NCBI GenBank assembly: GCA_027451605.1
Contig: DAIDJA010000064.1
Span: 1 to 8,480 of the forward strand
Origin: Acidimicrobiales bacterium
GTDB lineage: Bacteria; Actinomycetota; Acidimicrobiia; Acidimicrobiales; JABEUL01
Direction: 5' to 3'
Length of the DNA stretch: 8,480 nucleotides
Shown here piece after piece: positions 1 through 7,738 of this stretch (positions are counted from its first letter, which is position 1; each line of letters begins with the position of its first letter). The notes beneath the pieces were generated by a model. The model made no database searches. It was not told the origin of the DNA and saw only the letters and a program-made list of their open reading frames with translations. Both the position numbers and the translations under genes were made by a program.

Positions 1-327
1 ATGCTTATAAAGAATCTTAAAATAGTCGCGTAATAATACCTCGTTAGAGTTAGTTCCGTAATCCATGTTCAAATTAAAATTTTGATTTAAATAATTAAAC
101 TATTAATACTTTAATTACCAGCCAACTCTCACTTTTATCCAGAATTTAAGCTAATTGATTTTTAAATTCTAGCACTTAAAAATAGCTGAATGTTTCACCG
201 CTTTAATTTATTTCTATACAATGGGGAGCTTTTAAATTACACTTGGGATTCCTGGATTAAGATAACCATATACTTAACAGAAGCATTTACGTTTCATATT
301 TATATCCAATAGGCTTTTAGGTAATTC
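1..327. other. AT-rich leader with no recognisable gene
   Basis: No frame on either strand gives a protein I recognise here, and stop codons are frequent. The frame starting at base 1 stays open only to a TAA at 31-33, so the first bases could be the tail of an upstream gene, but this cannot be shown. A fair -10-like hexamer, TATACT, lies at 269-274. The best -35-like element, TTGGGA at 243-248, is 20 bases away, which is too far for a standard sigma-70 spacing. A promoter for the downstream operon probably lies in this stretch, but I cannot fix its position. Confidence 0.5.
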
Positions 328-876
328 ATGGTTCGGATCCTTTTTATATGCTCAGCTAATATCTGCAGATCACCAATGGCAGAAGGTTTTTTGCGAAAGG
401 CAGTTACAGATCGTAGTGGTGATACTCTAGTAAATTCCGCAGGTTTCCTTGGCTCAAATAGTCCCCCTCCACCTGACGCATGTACTGTCATGCGATCCTA
501 TGACATTGACGTATCCCAACACCGATCAGTCAATATAAGTGACATCAAGCCAGTAGAGTTCGACCTAATCCTTACAATGGAGACTGAGCACATTCGACGA
601 GTTGTCGTTTTCGAACAATCATTATCGCTTCATAAAATATACACTCTCAAAGAATTCGTCCAAAGAGCACAACCATACGGGCCCAAAAAACATAACCAAA
701 ATGTCGACGATTGGCTTAAGTTAATAAACGGACACCGTAAGGCTATAGACCTGATGGCATATGATTCGGGTTATGATGTAGCCGATCCTTATGGTAAGGG
801 AATAAAGGCTTTTGAATCTACGGCGCAAGAATTATACGAATTAACATCACACGTTTGTAATCTTTTGTCCATTTAA
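328..876 (+). CDS. Low-molecular-weight protein tyrosine phosphatase (Wzb/YwlE-like)
   Basis: This 182-residue cytoplasmic protein should remove phosphate from phosphotyrosine through a cysteinyl-phosphate intermediate. The P-loop CX5R is near the N-terminus (CSANICRS, residues 8-15, with nucleophile C8 and R14). It is followed by NSAGF (36-40), HRS (65-67), the LILTM strand (about 80-84), and a late DPYG (153-156) carrying the general acid D153. The TLKEF segment (106-110) and DPYG resemble YwlE-type arginine phosphatases. However, the P-loop has Ile at position 12, where YwlE has the Thr tied to arginine specificity, so tyrosine specificity is more likely. In polysaccharide loci such enzymes usually reverse a Wzc-type tyrosine autokinase; none is in this window. 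The ATG at 328 has an AGG at 319-321, six bases upstream, the best Shine-Dalgarno candidate in the window. It is the first gene of the close-packed set. Confidence 0.93.
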   Translation: MVRILFICSANICRSPMAEGFLRKAVTDRSGDTLVNSAGFLGSNSPPPPDACTVMRSYDIDVSQHRSVNISDIKPVEFDLILTMETEHIRRVVVFEQSLSLHKIYTLKEFVQRAQPYGPKKHNQNVDDWLKLINGHRKAIDLMAYDSGYDVADPYGKGIKAFESTAQELYELTSHVCNLLSI

Positions 877-888
877 GCGGTATTAAAA

Positions 889-1806
889 TTGAAATCTATG
901 ATTGGGAAATACTCCGATATTTATATCATTGGCGGATCGGGTTTTACCGGAAAACGGATAGTGGCAAGACTAATTGAAAATGGGGTTAATGTATATGCAT
1001 TATCTAGATCGAATGAAGCTAATAGGACATTGGAAACCTTAGGCGCAAACCCAGTAAATGGTGATTTAAGCAACAGTGAAAGTCTTAGCCGTTTTTTTGA
1101 GAAAATAAACAATAATGAATCTACAGCGTTTATATTTGTATCTTCAATGGGACAATATTCAATCACAGATATTGTTTCACTGCTACGACATTATGACATA
1201 AAGCGGGCAATCTTTACATCTACAAGCTCTATTTTTACCAAATTGCCGGTAAAATCAAAACAACCCAGATTGGCTGCAGAACAGGCGATAATGCAGTCTG
1301 ATTTAGATTGGACTATCGTTCGGCCGACAATGATTTACGGTGCTCAAGGCGATAGAAATCTAGAACGTTTAATTCAATATATTGTCAAATTACCGATCCC
1401 GATTTTTCCGTTATTTGATGGCGGTACCGCCCTGCAACAACCAATCCACGTTGACGATTTAGCTAATGTTTATATCGAGCTTTTATCCTCTGTCGTAGGT
1501 ATAGGTAAGGCCTATAACATTGGCGGACCAAACCCGATCACCCTAAAAGAGCTCTTTGATATAACAATTGGGGTTCTAAATAAAAAGTCTCTGTTTGTAA
1601 AGCTACCGGTGCCTTACGTTGCTCGCTTCATACATCTTTATGAGTCATTGTCCAAACACCCAAAACTAAAAAAAGAGCAAATATTACGGATAACTGAGAA
1701 TAAAAATGTCGATATCACTCCTGCAATAGATGATCTGAATTTTAATCCAAGATCTTTTTTTGAAGGAATCTCCTCCGAGGTCCATTGGTTTTTGGATAAG
1801 AAATAG
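889..1806 (+). CDS. Atypical SDR-family NAD(P)-dependent sugar epimerase/reductase (NDUFA9-like)
   Basis: This 305-residue protein is an extended or atypical short-chain dehydrogenase that should act on a nucleotide- or lipid-linked sugar in the cytoplasm. The N-terminal Rossmann motif GGSGFTG (residues 15-21) binds NAD(P). Further family landmarks are TSTSSIF (110-116), WTIVRPTMIYG (141-151), QQPIHVDDLA (183-192) and YNIGGP (209-214). The RPTMIYG and QQP-HVDDLA blocks are typical of the NDUFA9-like atypical SDRs and the WcaG-like proteins of polysaccharide loci. No normal YxxxK catalytic pair is visible where extended SDRs carry it, so the reaction is uncertain. The given start is TTG at 889, 12 bases after the phosphatase stop, with a weak GCGG upstream; an ATG at 898 is an equally plausible start and keeps the whole Rossmann motif. 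The gene ends with TAG followed directly by an in-frame TGA. Confidence 0.85.
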   Translation: MKSMIGKYSDIYIIGGSGFTGKRIVARLIENGVNVYALSRSNEANRTLETLGANPVNGDLSNSESLSRFFEKINNNESTAFIFVSSMGQYSITDIVSLLRHYDIKRAIFTSTSSIFTKLPVKSKQPRLAAEQAIMQSDLDWTIVRPTMIYGAQGDRNLERLIQYIVKLPIPIFPLFDGGTALQQPIHVDDLANVYIELLSSVVGIGKAYNIGGPNPITLKELFDITIGVLNKKSLFVKLPVPYVARFIHLYESLSKHPKLKKEQILRITENKNVDITPAIDDLNFNPRSFFEGISSEVHWFLDKK

Positions 1807-1809
1807 TGA

Positions 1810-3753
1810 ATGGCCATGGAAAGCAATTTGCAAAAACTAAAGATCTACTACGATACAATCTCACAACTCAAACTCCGAATGATATTTTATAGAGTTTATG
1901 GGCGTACCCTCCGAACAATCATTCGACTAATTCCGGTTAAACAAGCGGATGAATTGCTTTCGTCCATTAACAAATTGATTGGTAATAAATATCAAGCTTA
2001 TAAACTACCCGAATTCATTCCACTTCAAGCAAACTATTTAATTAAATCTAAGTGTTACGTGGAATCATCGCTCATCATTAATGGTCAAATAGGTGCTATT
2101 AATGAAGTAACTCCTGTATTGTCGGACAAAGGAATTTCGTTTGACGACTGGGATCATTCGAACAGATCGCTTTTATTTAGATTCAATTTAAACTATTTTG
2201 AGTGGTTATGGCAACTCGAATCAAATGTCACTGAAGATGAGTTTGTAAATGTTGTATCCAGATATTTACAATCTTGGACATTTCACTGTAAAACATTTGA
2301 CGCAATAAAGTGGTCGCCCTATGTGATTTCACTCCGAATGATCGTCTTGATAGATTTACACAATCGGCATCGACTTGATTCAGATATTGATAAATCTATC
2401 ATGCGCCAGATTATTCTCAGCTACCGCATTCTTAAAGGTTTGAAGGAATACGATGTCGAAGGCAATCACTTAATTAAGAACCTAAAAGCTCTAATAATTG
2501 CGGATTGCTATTTTGGGAATTCAAAGTCACTGAATAGACACCTTAATGAATTGAAAAACACCTGTAATTATCAAATTTTAAAAGATGGAGCTCACTACGA
2601 AAGGTCAATGTCATATCACGTTCAGGTTTTAGCCGACCTAATTGATATTCATAATGCTTTGACAAAATATGATTCGGCTACAGGTAAAGCTTCACATTTA
2701 GTCACATGGATGACTCAAATAATTAATAGAATGCATCAGTGGTTACTGGATTCAATATCGCCGACTGGTGAACCTTGGGCTGTTAATGACTGCTTTAGGA
2801 TAGATCCGGATTTAATACAACTTATCACTAATTATTGCGACCGTGAAATTATTCCGCACCTCAAGTCTGATGGCAGAGGACTGTCGAATTTAGACATAGC
2901 GAGCCCGGATCGTTTAAAACAGCCTGAATATTCGGGATATTTTACTTATCGACCCTATGATCAAACTAAATCAAAACTAAGCCTCCTGTTTGATGTCGGT
3001 AACCCATGTCCAAAAGAGCTTCCCGCCCACAGTCACGCTGACACCTTTAATGTTTTATTATATTTCGATCAGACTCCGATACTGTGTGATACAGGTGTAT
3101 CAACATATGAGGCAGGGTTAAGACGGTCGTATGAACGTAGCTCAAGGGCACACAATACCGTAACTATTGACAAGGAAAATTCAACTCAAGTATGGGGGTC
3201 CTTTAGAGCAGGGCGAAAGGCACAAGTAACTGTAGAAAACTCCGATGAAAACAATAATCTTATATCCATTTGTGCTCATCATGATGGCTTTTCACACCTA
3301 TCGGGTGCTCCGGTTCATACACGTAAAATCCAGCTGCATAAAAATGAAAACAAACTAAAGATATTTGACACTATCTTAGGATCAGGTTTCCATGACATAG
3401 CCTGGTATTTTCATTTGCCTTTTGAATTTAAACTTCAGAATAATCCGCCTAGCGGAATGATAGTGAATAGGCCACTGAGATTTAGATATGAACCGAAAGA
3501 CGATATAAGTGAAACTGATTCCGAACTCGGCCCGGCAACAATAAATACCTTTGACTTAAATATAGAATGCCAGCTTAAGCTAAAATATGAATACGTCGTA
3601 AATGACCCCTACTTGGGGACAATAGCTTCTGATTTTTCGAAATTAAATGAAGGTGCGTGTTTAACATTAGAATATTCCGGCGAAATACCGATAAAGGCTA
3701 TATTCACATTTGAGAACTTTAAGTTGAGTCCGACCCGAGACAAAGTATCATGA
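1810..3753 (+). CDS. Heparinase II/III-family protein, no signal peptide
   Basis: This 647-residue protein has the two-part architecture of heparinase II/III-like polysaccharide lyases: an N-terminal alpha-helical toroid-like region (to about residue 350) and a C-terminal beta-sandwich. Visible family motifs are KWSPYVISLRM (167-177), EGNHL (217-221), DGAHYERSMSYH (259-270), AHSHADTF (406-413), the CDTG-STYEAGLRRSYERSS-AHNT block (426-450) and VWGSFRAGRKA (461-471). N219, Y269 and a His of HSHAD fall in the order of the Asn, Tyr and His described for PL12/PL15-type lyases. The N-terminus is charged and lacks a hydrophobic signal segment, so the protein is probably cytoplasmic, unlike degradative heparinases. 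Members of this family recur in capsule and O-antigen loci next to two-domain oxidoreductases, with their reaction unsettled. The ATG at 1810 is three bases after the SDR stop and in the same frame; an ATG at 1816 is an alternative. The 3' end overlaps the next gene in an ATGA. Confidence 0.9.
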   Translation: MAMESNLQKLKIYYDTISQLKLRMIFYRVYGRTLRTIIRLIPVKQADELLSSINKLIGNKYQAYKLPEFIPLQANYLIKSKCYVESSLIINGQIGAINEVTPVLSDKGISFDDWDHSNRSLLFRFNLNYFEWLWQLESNVTEDEFVNVVSRYLQSWTFHCKTFDAIKWSPYVISLRMIVLIDLHNRHRLDSDIDKSIMRQIILSYRILKGLKEYDVEGNHLIKNLKALIIADCYFGNSKSLNRHLNELKNTCNYQILKDGAHYERSMSYHVQVLADLIDIHNALTKYDSATGKASHLVTWMTQIINRMHQWLLDSISPTGEPWAVNDCFRIDPDLIQLITNYCDREIIPHLKSDGRGLSNLDIASPDRLKQPEYSGYFTYRPYDQTKSKLSLLFDVGNPCPKELPAHSHADTFNVLLYFDQTPILCDTGVSTYEAGLRRSYERSSRAHNTVTIDKENSTQVWGSFRAGRKAQVTVENSDENNNLISICAHHDGFSHLSGAPVHTRKIQLHKNENKLKIFDTILGSGFHDIAWYFHLPFEFKLQNNPPSGMIVNRPLRFRYEPKDDISETDSELGPATINTFDLNIECQLKLKYEYVVNDPYLGTIASDFSKLNEGACLTLEYSGEIPIKAIFTFENFKLSPTRDKVS

Positions 3754-5936
3754 GGCAAGTTGTTCAAGGTCTGTCCGGTGGGCAGGTACGTTTGGTGGAA
3801 GTACCGATTCCTATTATTAAACCAACTGAAGTATTGGTGGAAACTCTTGCTTCAATTGTTTCGTCCGGCACTGAAAAAATGATTACCCAATTGGCCCAAT
3901 CGAATTTACTGGAAAAGGCTAAAGCGCGGCCGGATCTCGTGAAGCAGGTGCTCCGAAAAGCTAAACAAGACGGTCCCTTATCAACTCTTAAAACTGTAAG
4001 GAGCAAATTAAACAGCGATATTCCTCTCGGATATTCAGCCTGTGGTATGGCAAGAGAGGTAGGTGAATATGTTGTGGGTATTCAACCGGGAGATTTAGTT
4101 GCAACAGGTGGTGCCGGTCATGCCAACCATGCAGACTTTCAGGCAGTACCGGGCCTACTTTGTACTAAAGTTCCACCGAATGTATCAATTTCGGATGCAG
4201 CCTTTTCAACTATCGCTTCGATTTCGCTTCACGCTTTACGTCTTGGCGAAATTCAACCCGGTTCAAATATTGGCATCATTGGATTGGGGCTGATAGGACA
4301 ACTCGCTGCTAAATTGGCGATTGCTTCAGGAGCTTCCGTATTTGGTATCGATATAGATGAAGCTAAAGTAGAACTTTTATCAAGGCAGGGATCTTCTGCG
4401 GTCGCATATTTAGAGAAAGGGAATTTGACATCTGAAGCAATACTGGATGCAACCCGTGGTACAGGACTCGACTGCGTCCTCATAACGGCCGGAGGAAAGA
4501 CAAATTTACCGTTAAAACGTACTCCGGAGATTCTTCGCGATCGAGGAGTAATAGTAATCGTCGGAGATGTCGCCGTTGAGGCGGAAAGAACTCCTCTTTA
4601 CAATAAGGAAATTACTATTAAAGTTGCCAGATCCTATGGACCCGGGCGATATGATCGAAGTTATGAAGAATGGGGTGTTGATTACCCAACTGGTTTTGTA
4701 AGATTCACGGAAGGAAGAAATATGGAGACCGTAATAAATCTTCTTTCCGGTAACAAAATTTCATTTCAAGATTTAATAAGTGAGAGTTTTGAGATCGATA
4801 ATGCCGAAAAAGCTTACAGCGAGCTTAATAGCTCCAAGGATATCTTGGGAATCCTATTTACTTACGGGAAAAAATTAGATCGATTATCACCTACTGTTGG
4901 TACTCTATCAAAAATTACTATCGCTGATACAATAGATTCGACAAATAAAATCCGAGATAAATTCATTGGTAATAATTCTGCTCCTATCCGGATTGGTCTG
5001 ATTGGTGCCGGTAATTATACGATTTCGACCTTAATACCGACCATTAATAAAACAAAATTTGGCACACTTTACGGAGTAGTTTCGTCCACAGGAATTAGTG
5101 CCAATAGGGTAGCTGAAAACACTAACGGCGTTAAAGTCTTTAACAATTATAAAGAATTACTAAATAACGATAGCATTAACACTGTTTTTATCGCAACACC
5201 GCACAGCTCTCACGCTCAGATTGCCTCCGATGCTCTTGCAGGCGGCAAACATGTTTGGTGCGAGAAACCTTTAGCACTAAGTCGAGGAGAATTGGAGTTA
5301 ATTTATACAAACCTCGCTGATTCGATTTTATTTGTAGGTTTTAACCGAAGGTTCTCACCTGCAATTCAACGTTTAAAAAGGCATTTCGAGACAAAAACAT
5401 TAGACGCAAGCGACACAAATATTGCAAATGGTGGCAGTTTAACAATAACCTATAGAGTGGCAACGGGAAGAGTTCCATTAACGCATTGGTATCATGACCG
5501 TCGTGAGGGAGGTCGATTACTTGGAGAAGTTTGCCACTTTATTGATACATGCTCGGCAATTGTGGGATTACCCGTATCGTCTTTGAACGTATTCGGTTCC
5601 GGTTTTGAAGAACGTATATTGTCAGACAATATAGCTGTTTCGTTGAGTTTCGAAGATGGATCAGTTGCCGTTATCACTTATTCAGTAAATGGACATAGCG
5701 CCACGAGTAAAGAAAGAATTGAAGTATTGGGAAGAGGCAAATCCGCCGTAATTGACGATTTCCGCAGCATTGAACTTGACGGAAGGAAAGAAATGCTTAA
5801 CGGACAAGATAAGGGTCAAGCAAACGCATTAATGGAATTCAAAACACTTATAGAATCAAGTAAGCGCAGTCCATCTTGGGTAAATGAATCGTCACATGCA
5901 ACAATACTTGCCGCAGAACAATTATTACTTAATTAG
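3750..5936 (+). CDS. Two-domain oxidoreductase: MDR (alcohol-dehydrogenase-like) + Gfo/Idh/MocA
   Basis: This 728-residue cytoplasmic protein joins two NAD(P)-dependent oxidoreductases. Residues 1 to about 375 are an MDR domain with a GroES-like part, a family-specific helical insert (about 44-90), and the nucleotide-binding motif GLGLIG (178-183). Residues from about 411 are a Gfo/Idh/MocA domain with GLIGAGNYT (416-424), the ATPHSSHA strand end (482-489), the CEKPLA block with catalytic-type K506 (504-509), and GGRLLGEVCHFID (587-599) with H596. The zinc-ligand Cys of ordinary alcohol dehydrogenases is absent: the position reads SSGTE (38-42), and GHE is replaced by GYS (94-96). The MDR half is therefore probably zinc-independent. 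Fusions of this kind are known from surface-polysaccharide loci, usually beside a heparinase II/III gene as here; I know of no settled reaction. The ATG overlaps the heparinase-like stop by four bases, which suggests translational coupling. It ends with TAG. Confidence 0.92.
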   Translation: MRQVVQGLSGGQVRLVEVPIPIIKPTEVLVETLASIVSSGTEKMITQLAQSNLLEKAKARPDLVKQVLRKAKQDGPLSTLKTVRSKLNSDIPLGYSACGMAREVGEYVVGIQPGDLVATGGAGHANHADFQAVPGLLCTKVPPNVSISDAAFSTIASISLHALRLGEIQPGSNIGIIGLGLIGQLAAKLAIASGASVFGIDIDEAKVELLSRQGSSAVAYLEKGNLTSEAILDATRGTGLDCVLITAGGKTNLPLKRTPEILRDRGVIVIVGDVAVEAERTPLYNKEITIKVARSYGPGRYDRSYEEWGVDYPTGFVRFTEGRNMETVINLLSGNKISFQDLISESFEIDNAEKAYSELNSSKDILGILFTYGKKLDRLSPTVGTLSKITIADTIDSTNKIRDKFIGNNSAPIRIGLIGAGNYTISTLIPTINKTKFGTLYGVVSSTGISANRVAENTNGVKVFNNYKELLNNDSINTVFIATPHSSHAQIASDALAGGKHVWCEKPLALSRGELELIYTNLADSILFVGFNRRFSPAIQRLKRHFETKTLDASDTNIANGGSLTITYRVATGRVPLTHWYHDRREGGRLLGEVCHFIDTCSAIVGLPVSSLNVFGSGFEERILSDNIAVSLSFEDGSVAVITYSVNGHSATSKERIEVLGRGKSAVIDDFRSIELDGRKEMLNGQDKGQANALMEFKTLIESSKRSPSWVNESSHATILAAEQLLLN

Positions 5937-5977
5937 TTAACATTATTGATACTGCTAAAGACAATCACTGTACAGAT

Positions 5978-6014
5978 TTTAGCAAATAACATTTGAATCG
6001 CATTTAGCAAATAA
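5978..6014. repeat. Direct repeat of TTTAGCAAATAA, two copies 25 bases apart
   Basis: The 12-mer TTTAGCAAATAA occurs at 5978-5989 and again at 6003-6014, inside the 95-base gap before the polymerase gene. The flanking bases are only loosely alike, so this is a short motif repeated rather than a longer duplication. It could be a paired regulator site or part of the 5' untranslated region. The sequence is AT-rich, so chance is a real alternative. No clear terminator or promoter stands out in this gap. Confidence 0.4.
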
Positions 6015-6031
6015 TCATATTACATATCTCC

Positions 6032-7573
6032 ATGCAAACAAAGTACGAAGCTCAGAATACACGCAGATATTTAGCATCAGAATCAGATAAGCGATTGCAC
6101 GACATCGCTTATATTTTTATCATTTCAAGTATAATTGCGGTTTCACTTATACCCAGGCCAACGATACTAATTTTTGCAATTGCCGAACTGGCAATTTTGA
6201 CATACTCCGTATTTGCTTCTCAATCAGCCTTCGCGACTTCTATTTCTTTTGCTGCATGTATAACCGCCTTCCTCATTAGGACAGATACTTCTAATCTCCC
6301 AATTGAATATATCATGATCGGACTTATAGCAGTTGCGGTATGTTTTGCTCCAATTGTTAAAACTTACGAGAAGGATGAATTCCCGCTCCTAGGAAAATAC
6401 GGAGGGGTTCAGGGGATTTATATCTATATGGCTACCTTAGTAGCAGCGCCTACTGGCTCGTATGTCTTTAATTACCCATTAACAATACGCGAAGCCGGTA
6501 TAATAGCTACGTTATGCTTCGTTCTGACTTATGTTACTTCCGGACTTTTCTATCGAAGTATTTACCCCGGTTTATCGCGATTCTGCAAATACACTTCCAC
6601 AATTATACATATTTCTAATCCCAAAGTAACTTTTTATCGATGTCTTATGTTATTTTTTGTGGGAATTACAGTCCGAAGATTTTTACCGGGAAGCATTTCG
6701 GGGAAACTAGGACAATTAGTAATTCTAATTGGTTTATTCCGAATTATCGCAATTATTGTATTGGTATATATGTGGACAGAAGGAACATTGGGTAGAACGC
6801 AAAAACTTATTACCTTATTGCTAATTGCAACCGATAGTATTGTGGGCATGAGTGGAGTTTTTGCCCTTTATTCGGCGATCGGAGCTTTTAAAGCTTCGAT
6901 TTTTGTTTTAACTTTAAGAAAGAAACAGTTTGTAGTATGGATTTTGATTATTCTAGTTCCGATCGCAATTTTCATGAATGTAGCTAAGTCTGAAGCCAGA
7001 CTTAAATATCCAGAATCAGTCGGACATTACTCAGCTGCTAAAGATATGCTGGTGCTAAGTACCCATGCCTTCCTGCATGCCTCTAAGACGGAAATAAACC
7101 AGTCAGCAGACAGATTTGATCACGTTGAAGAATTAGGTTATATGGTTACTAATGTTCCAAAAAATTACGGTTATTGGAATAAAGAAACCTATACATTGCT
7201 ACCGTTTCTTTTCATTCCACGGGTCATTGCACCATTTAAACCCATCTACGGCTTGGCTAATGAATTCGGTCGACAATATGGATTAATATCACCCTGGGAT
7301 TTCGGAACAACCGTAAACACACCTGTTGAGGTTGAAGCCTGGGCAAATTTCGGGTTGTTGGGATTGCTGGGGATTGGGATTTTCCTTGGGATTATTTTGA
7401 TACTTTATGGAAAATTGTTTAACCGAAATTATGTCGACGGAATTGTACTGGGGATCATTTCAGCATACTTAAGTACGGCAGCAATTGAATCTGGCATAGT
7501 TGCGATTTTTGAAGTTATACCGTTTACCATTCTGCTGATCCCAGTAGTGCGGTGGGTTTTGAATAATAGCTGA
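6032..7573 (+). CDS. wzy: Wzy-like O-antigen/capsule repeat-unit polymerase (integral membrane)
   Basis: This 513-residue protein is strongly hydrophobic, with roughly 11 to 13 membrane segments. Clear ones lie near residues 24-40, 43-61, 66-82, 91-109, 155-175, 226-247, 258-280, 300-318, 438-460 and 489-509. A large hydrophilic loop at about 319-435 carries the pattern usual for repeat-unit polymerases: DRFD (360-363), PRVIAPFKP (396-404), NEFGRQYG (410-417), then TPVEVEAWANFGLLG (430-444), which leads into the C-terminal membrane segments. Such proteins join lipid-linked repeat units on the outer face of the inner membrane. Family sequences diverge greatly, so the call rests on topology, loop pattern and neighbours, and a ligase of the WaaL type is the main alternative. 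The start has no obvious Shine-Dalgarno sequence. The gene is separated by 95 bases from the upstream set and is followed by a hairpin that may end its transcript. Confidence 0.8.
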   Translation: MQTKYEAQNTRRYLASESDKRLHDIAYIFIISSIIAVSLIPRPTILIFAIAELAILTYSVFASQSAFATSISFAACITAFLIRTDTSNLPIEYIMIGLIAVAVCFAPIVKTYEKDEFPLLGKYGGVQGIYIYMATLVAAPTGSYVFNYPLTIREAGIIATLCFVLTYVTSGLFYRSIYPGLSRFCKYTSTIIHISNPKVTFYRCLMLFFVGITVRRFLPGSISGKLGQLVILIGLFRIIAIIVLVYMWTEGTLGRTQKLITLLLIATDSIVGMSGVFALYSAIGAFKASIFVLTLRKKQFVVWILIILVPIAIFMNVAKSEARLKYPESVGHYSAAKDMLVLSTHAFLHASKTEINQSADRFDHVEELGYMVTNVPKNYGYWNKETYTLLPFLFIPRVIAPFKPIYGLANEFGRQYGLISPWDFGTTVNTPVEVEAWANFGLLGLLGIGIFLGIILILYGKLFNRNYVDGIVLGIISAYLSTAAIESGIVAIFEVIPFTILLIPVVRWVLNNS

Positions 7574-7657
7574 TTGCTTTCAGTAAGTATTGCATTAATG
7601 GTATGATATTCATTTAAGCCGACCTTAATATAGCTAATTATAAAATAATACTAGTGG

Positions 7658-7704
7658 AATCACAGAACAAAATTAATATTGTGTTCTGTGATTTAGTTTT
7701 GTCT
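7658..7704 (+). terminator. Perfect 12-bp hairpin followed by a T-rich stretch, likely intrinsic terminator
   Basis: The arms AATCACAGAACA (7658-7669) and TGTTCTGTGATT (7682-7693) are exact reverse complements with a 12-base AT-rich loop. The right arm runs into TTTAGTTTTGTCT-like sequence (about 7692-7704). It lies 84 bases after the polymerase stop and 77 bases before the glycosyltransferase start. The stem has only moderate GC content and the T-tract is interrupted, so termination may be incomplete; a protein-binding site or a mobile-element remnant are alternatives. The rest of the 197-base gap shows no gene. Confidence 0.55.
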
Positions 7705-7738
7705 CATCGCTCATTTGACCGACAACATAATTAGCATC

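Noticed and set aside
243..274. Possible sigma-70 promoter TTGGGA ... TATACT
   Set aside because: The spacer is 20 bases and the -35 match is poor, so it is mentioned with the leader only and not called as a promoter.
300..491. Minus-strand open frame of 63 codons overlapping the phosphatase start
   Set aside because: It overlaps the conserved P-loop coding region of the phosphatase and resembles no known protein.
1420..1431. Palindrome GGCGGTACCGCC
   Set aside because: It encodes Gly-Gly-Thr-Ala inside the SDR gene, is far from any start and not repeated, so it is probably a coding coincidence.
1872..2342. Exact 12-mer ACTCCGAATGAT at 1872-1883 and 2331-2342
   Set aside because: Both copies encode Leu-Arg-Met-Ile in the heparinase-like gene and the second lies in a family motif; similar codons explain the match.
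4253..4483. Minus-strand open frame of 76 codons inside the two-domain oxidoreductase
   Set aside because: It lies within the Rossmann region of a well-supported gene and its translation has no recognisable features.
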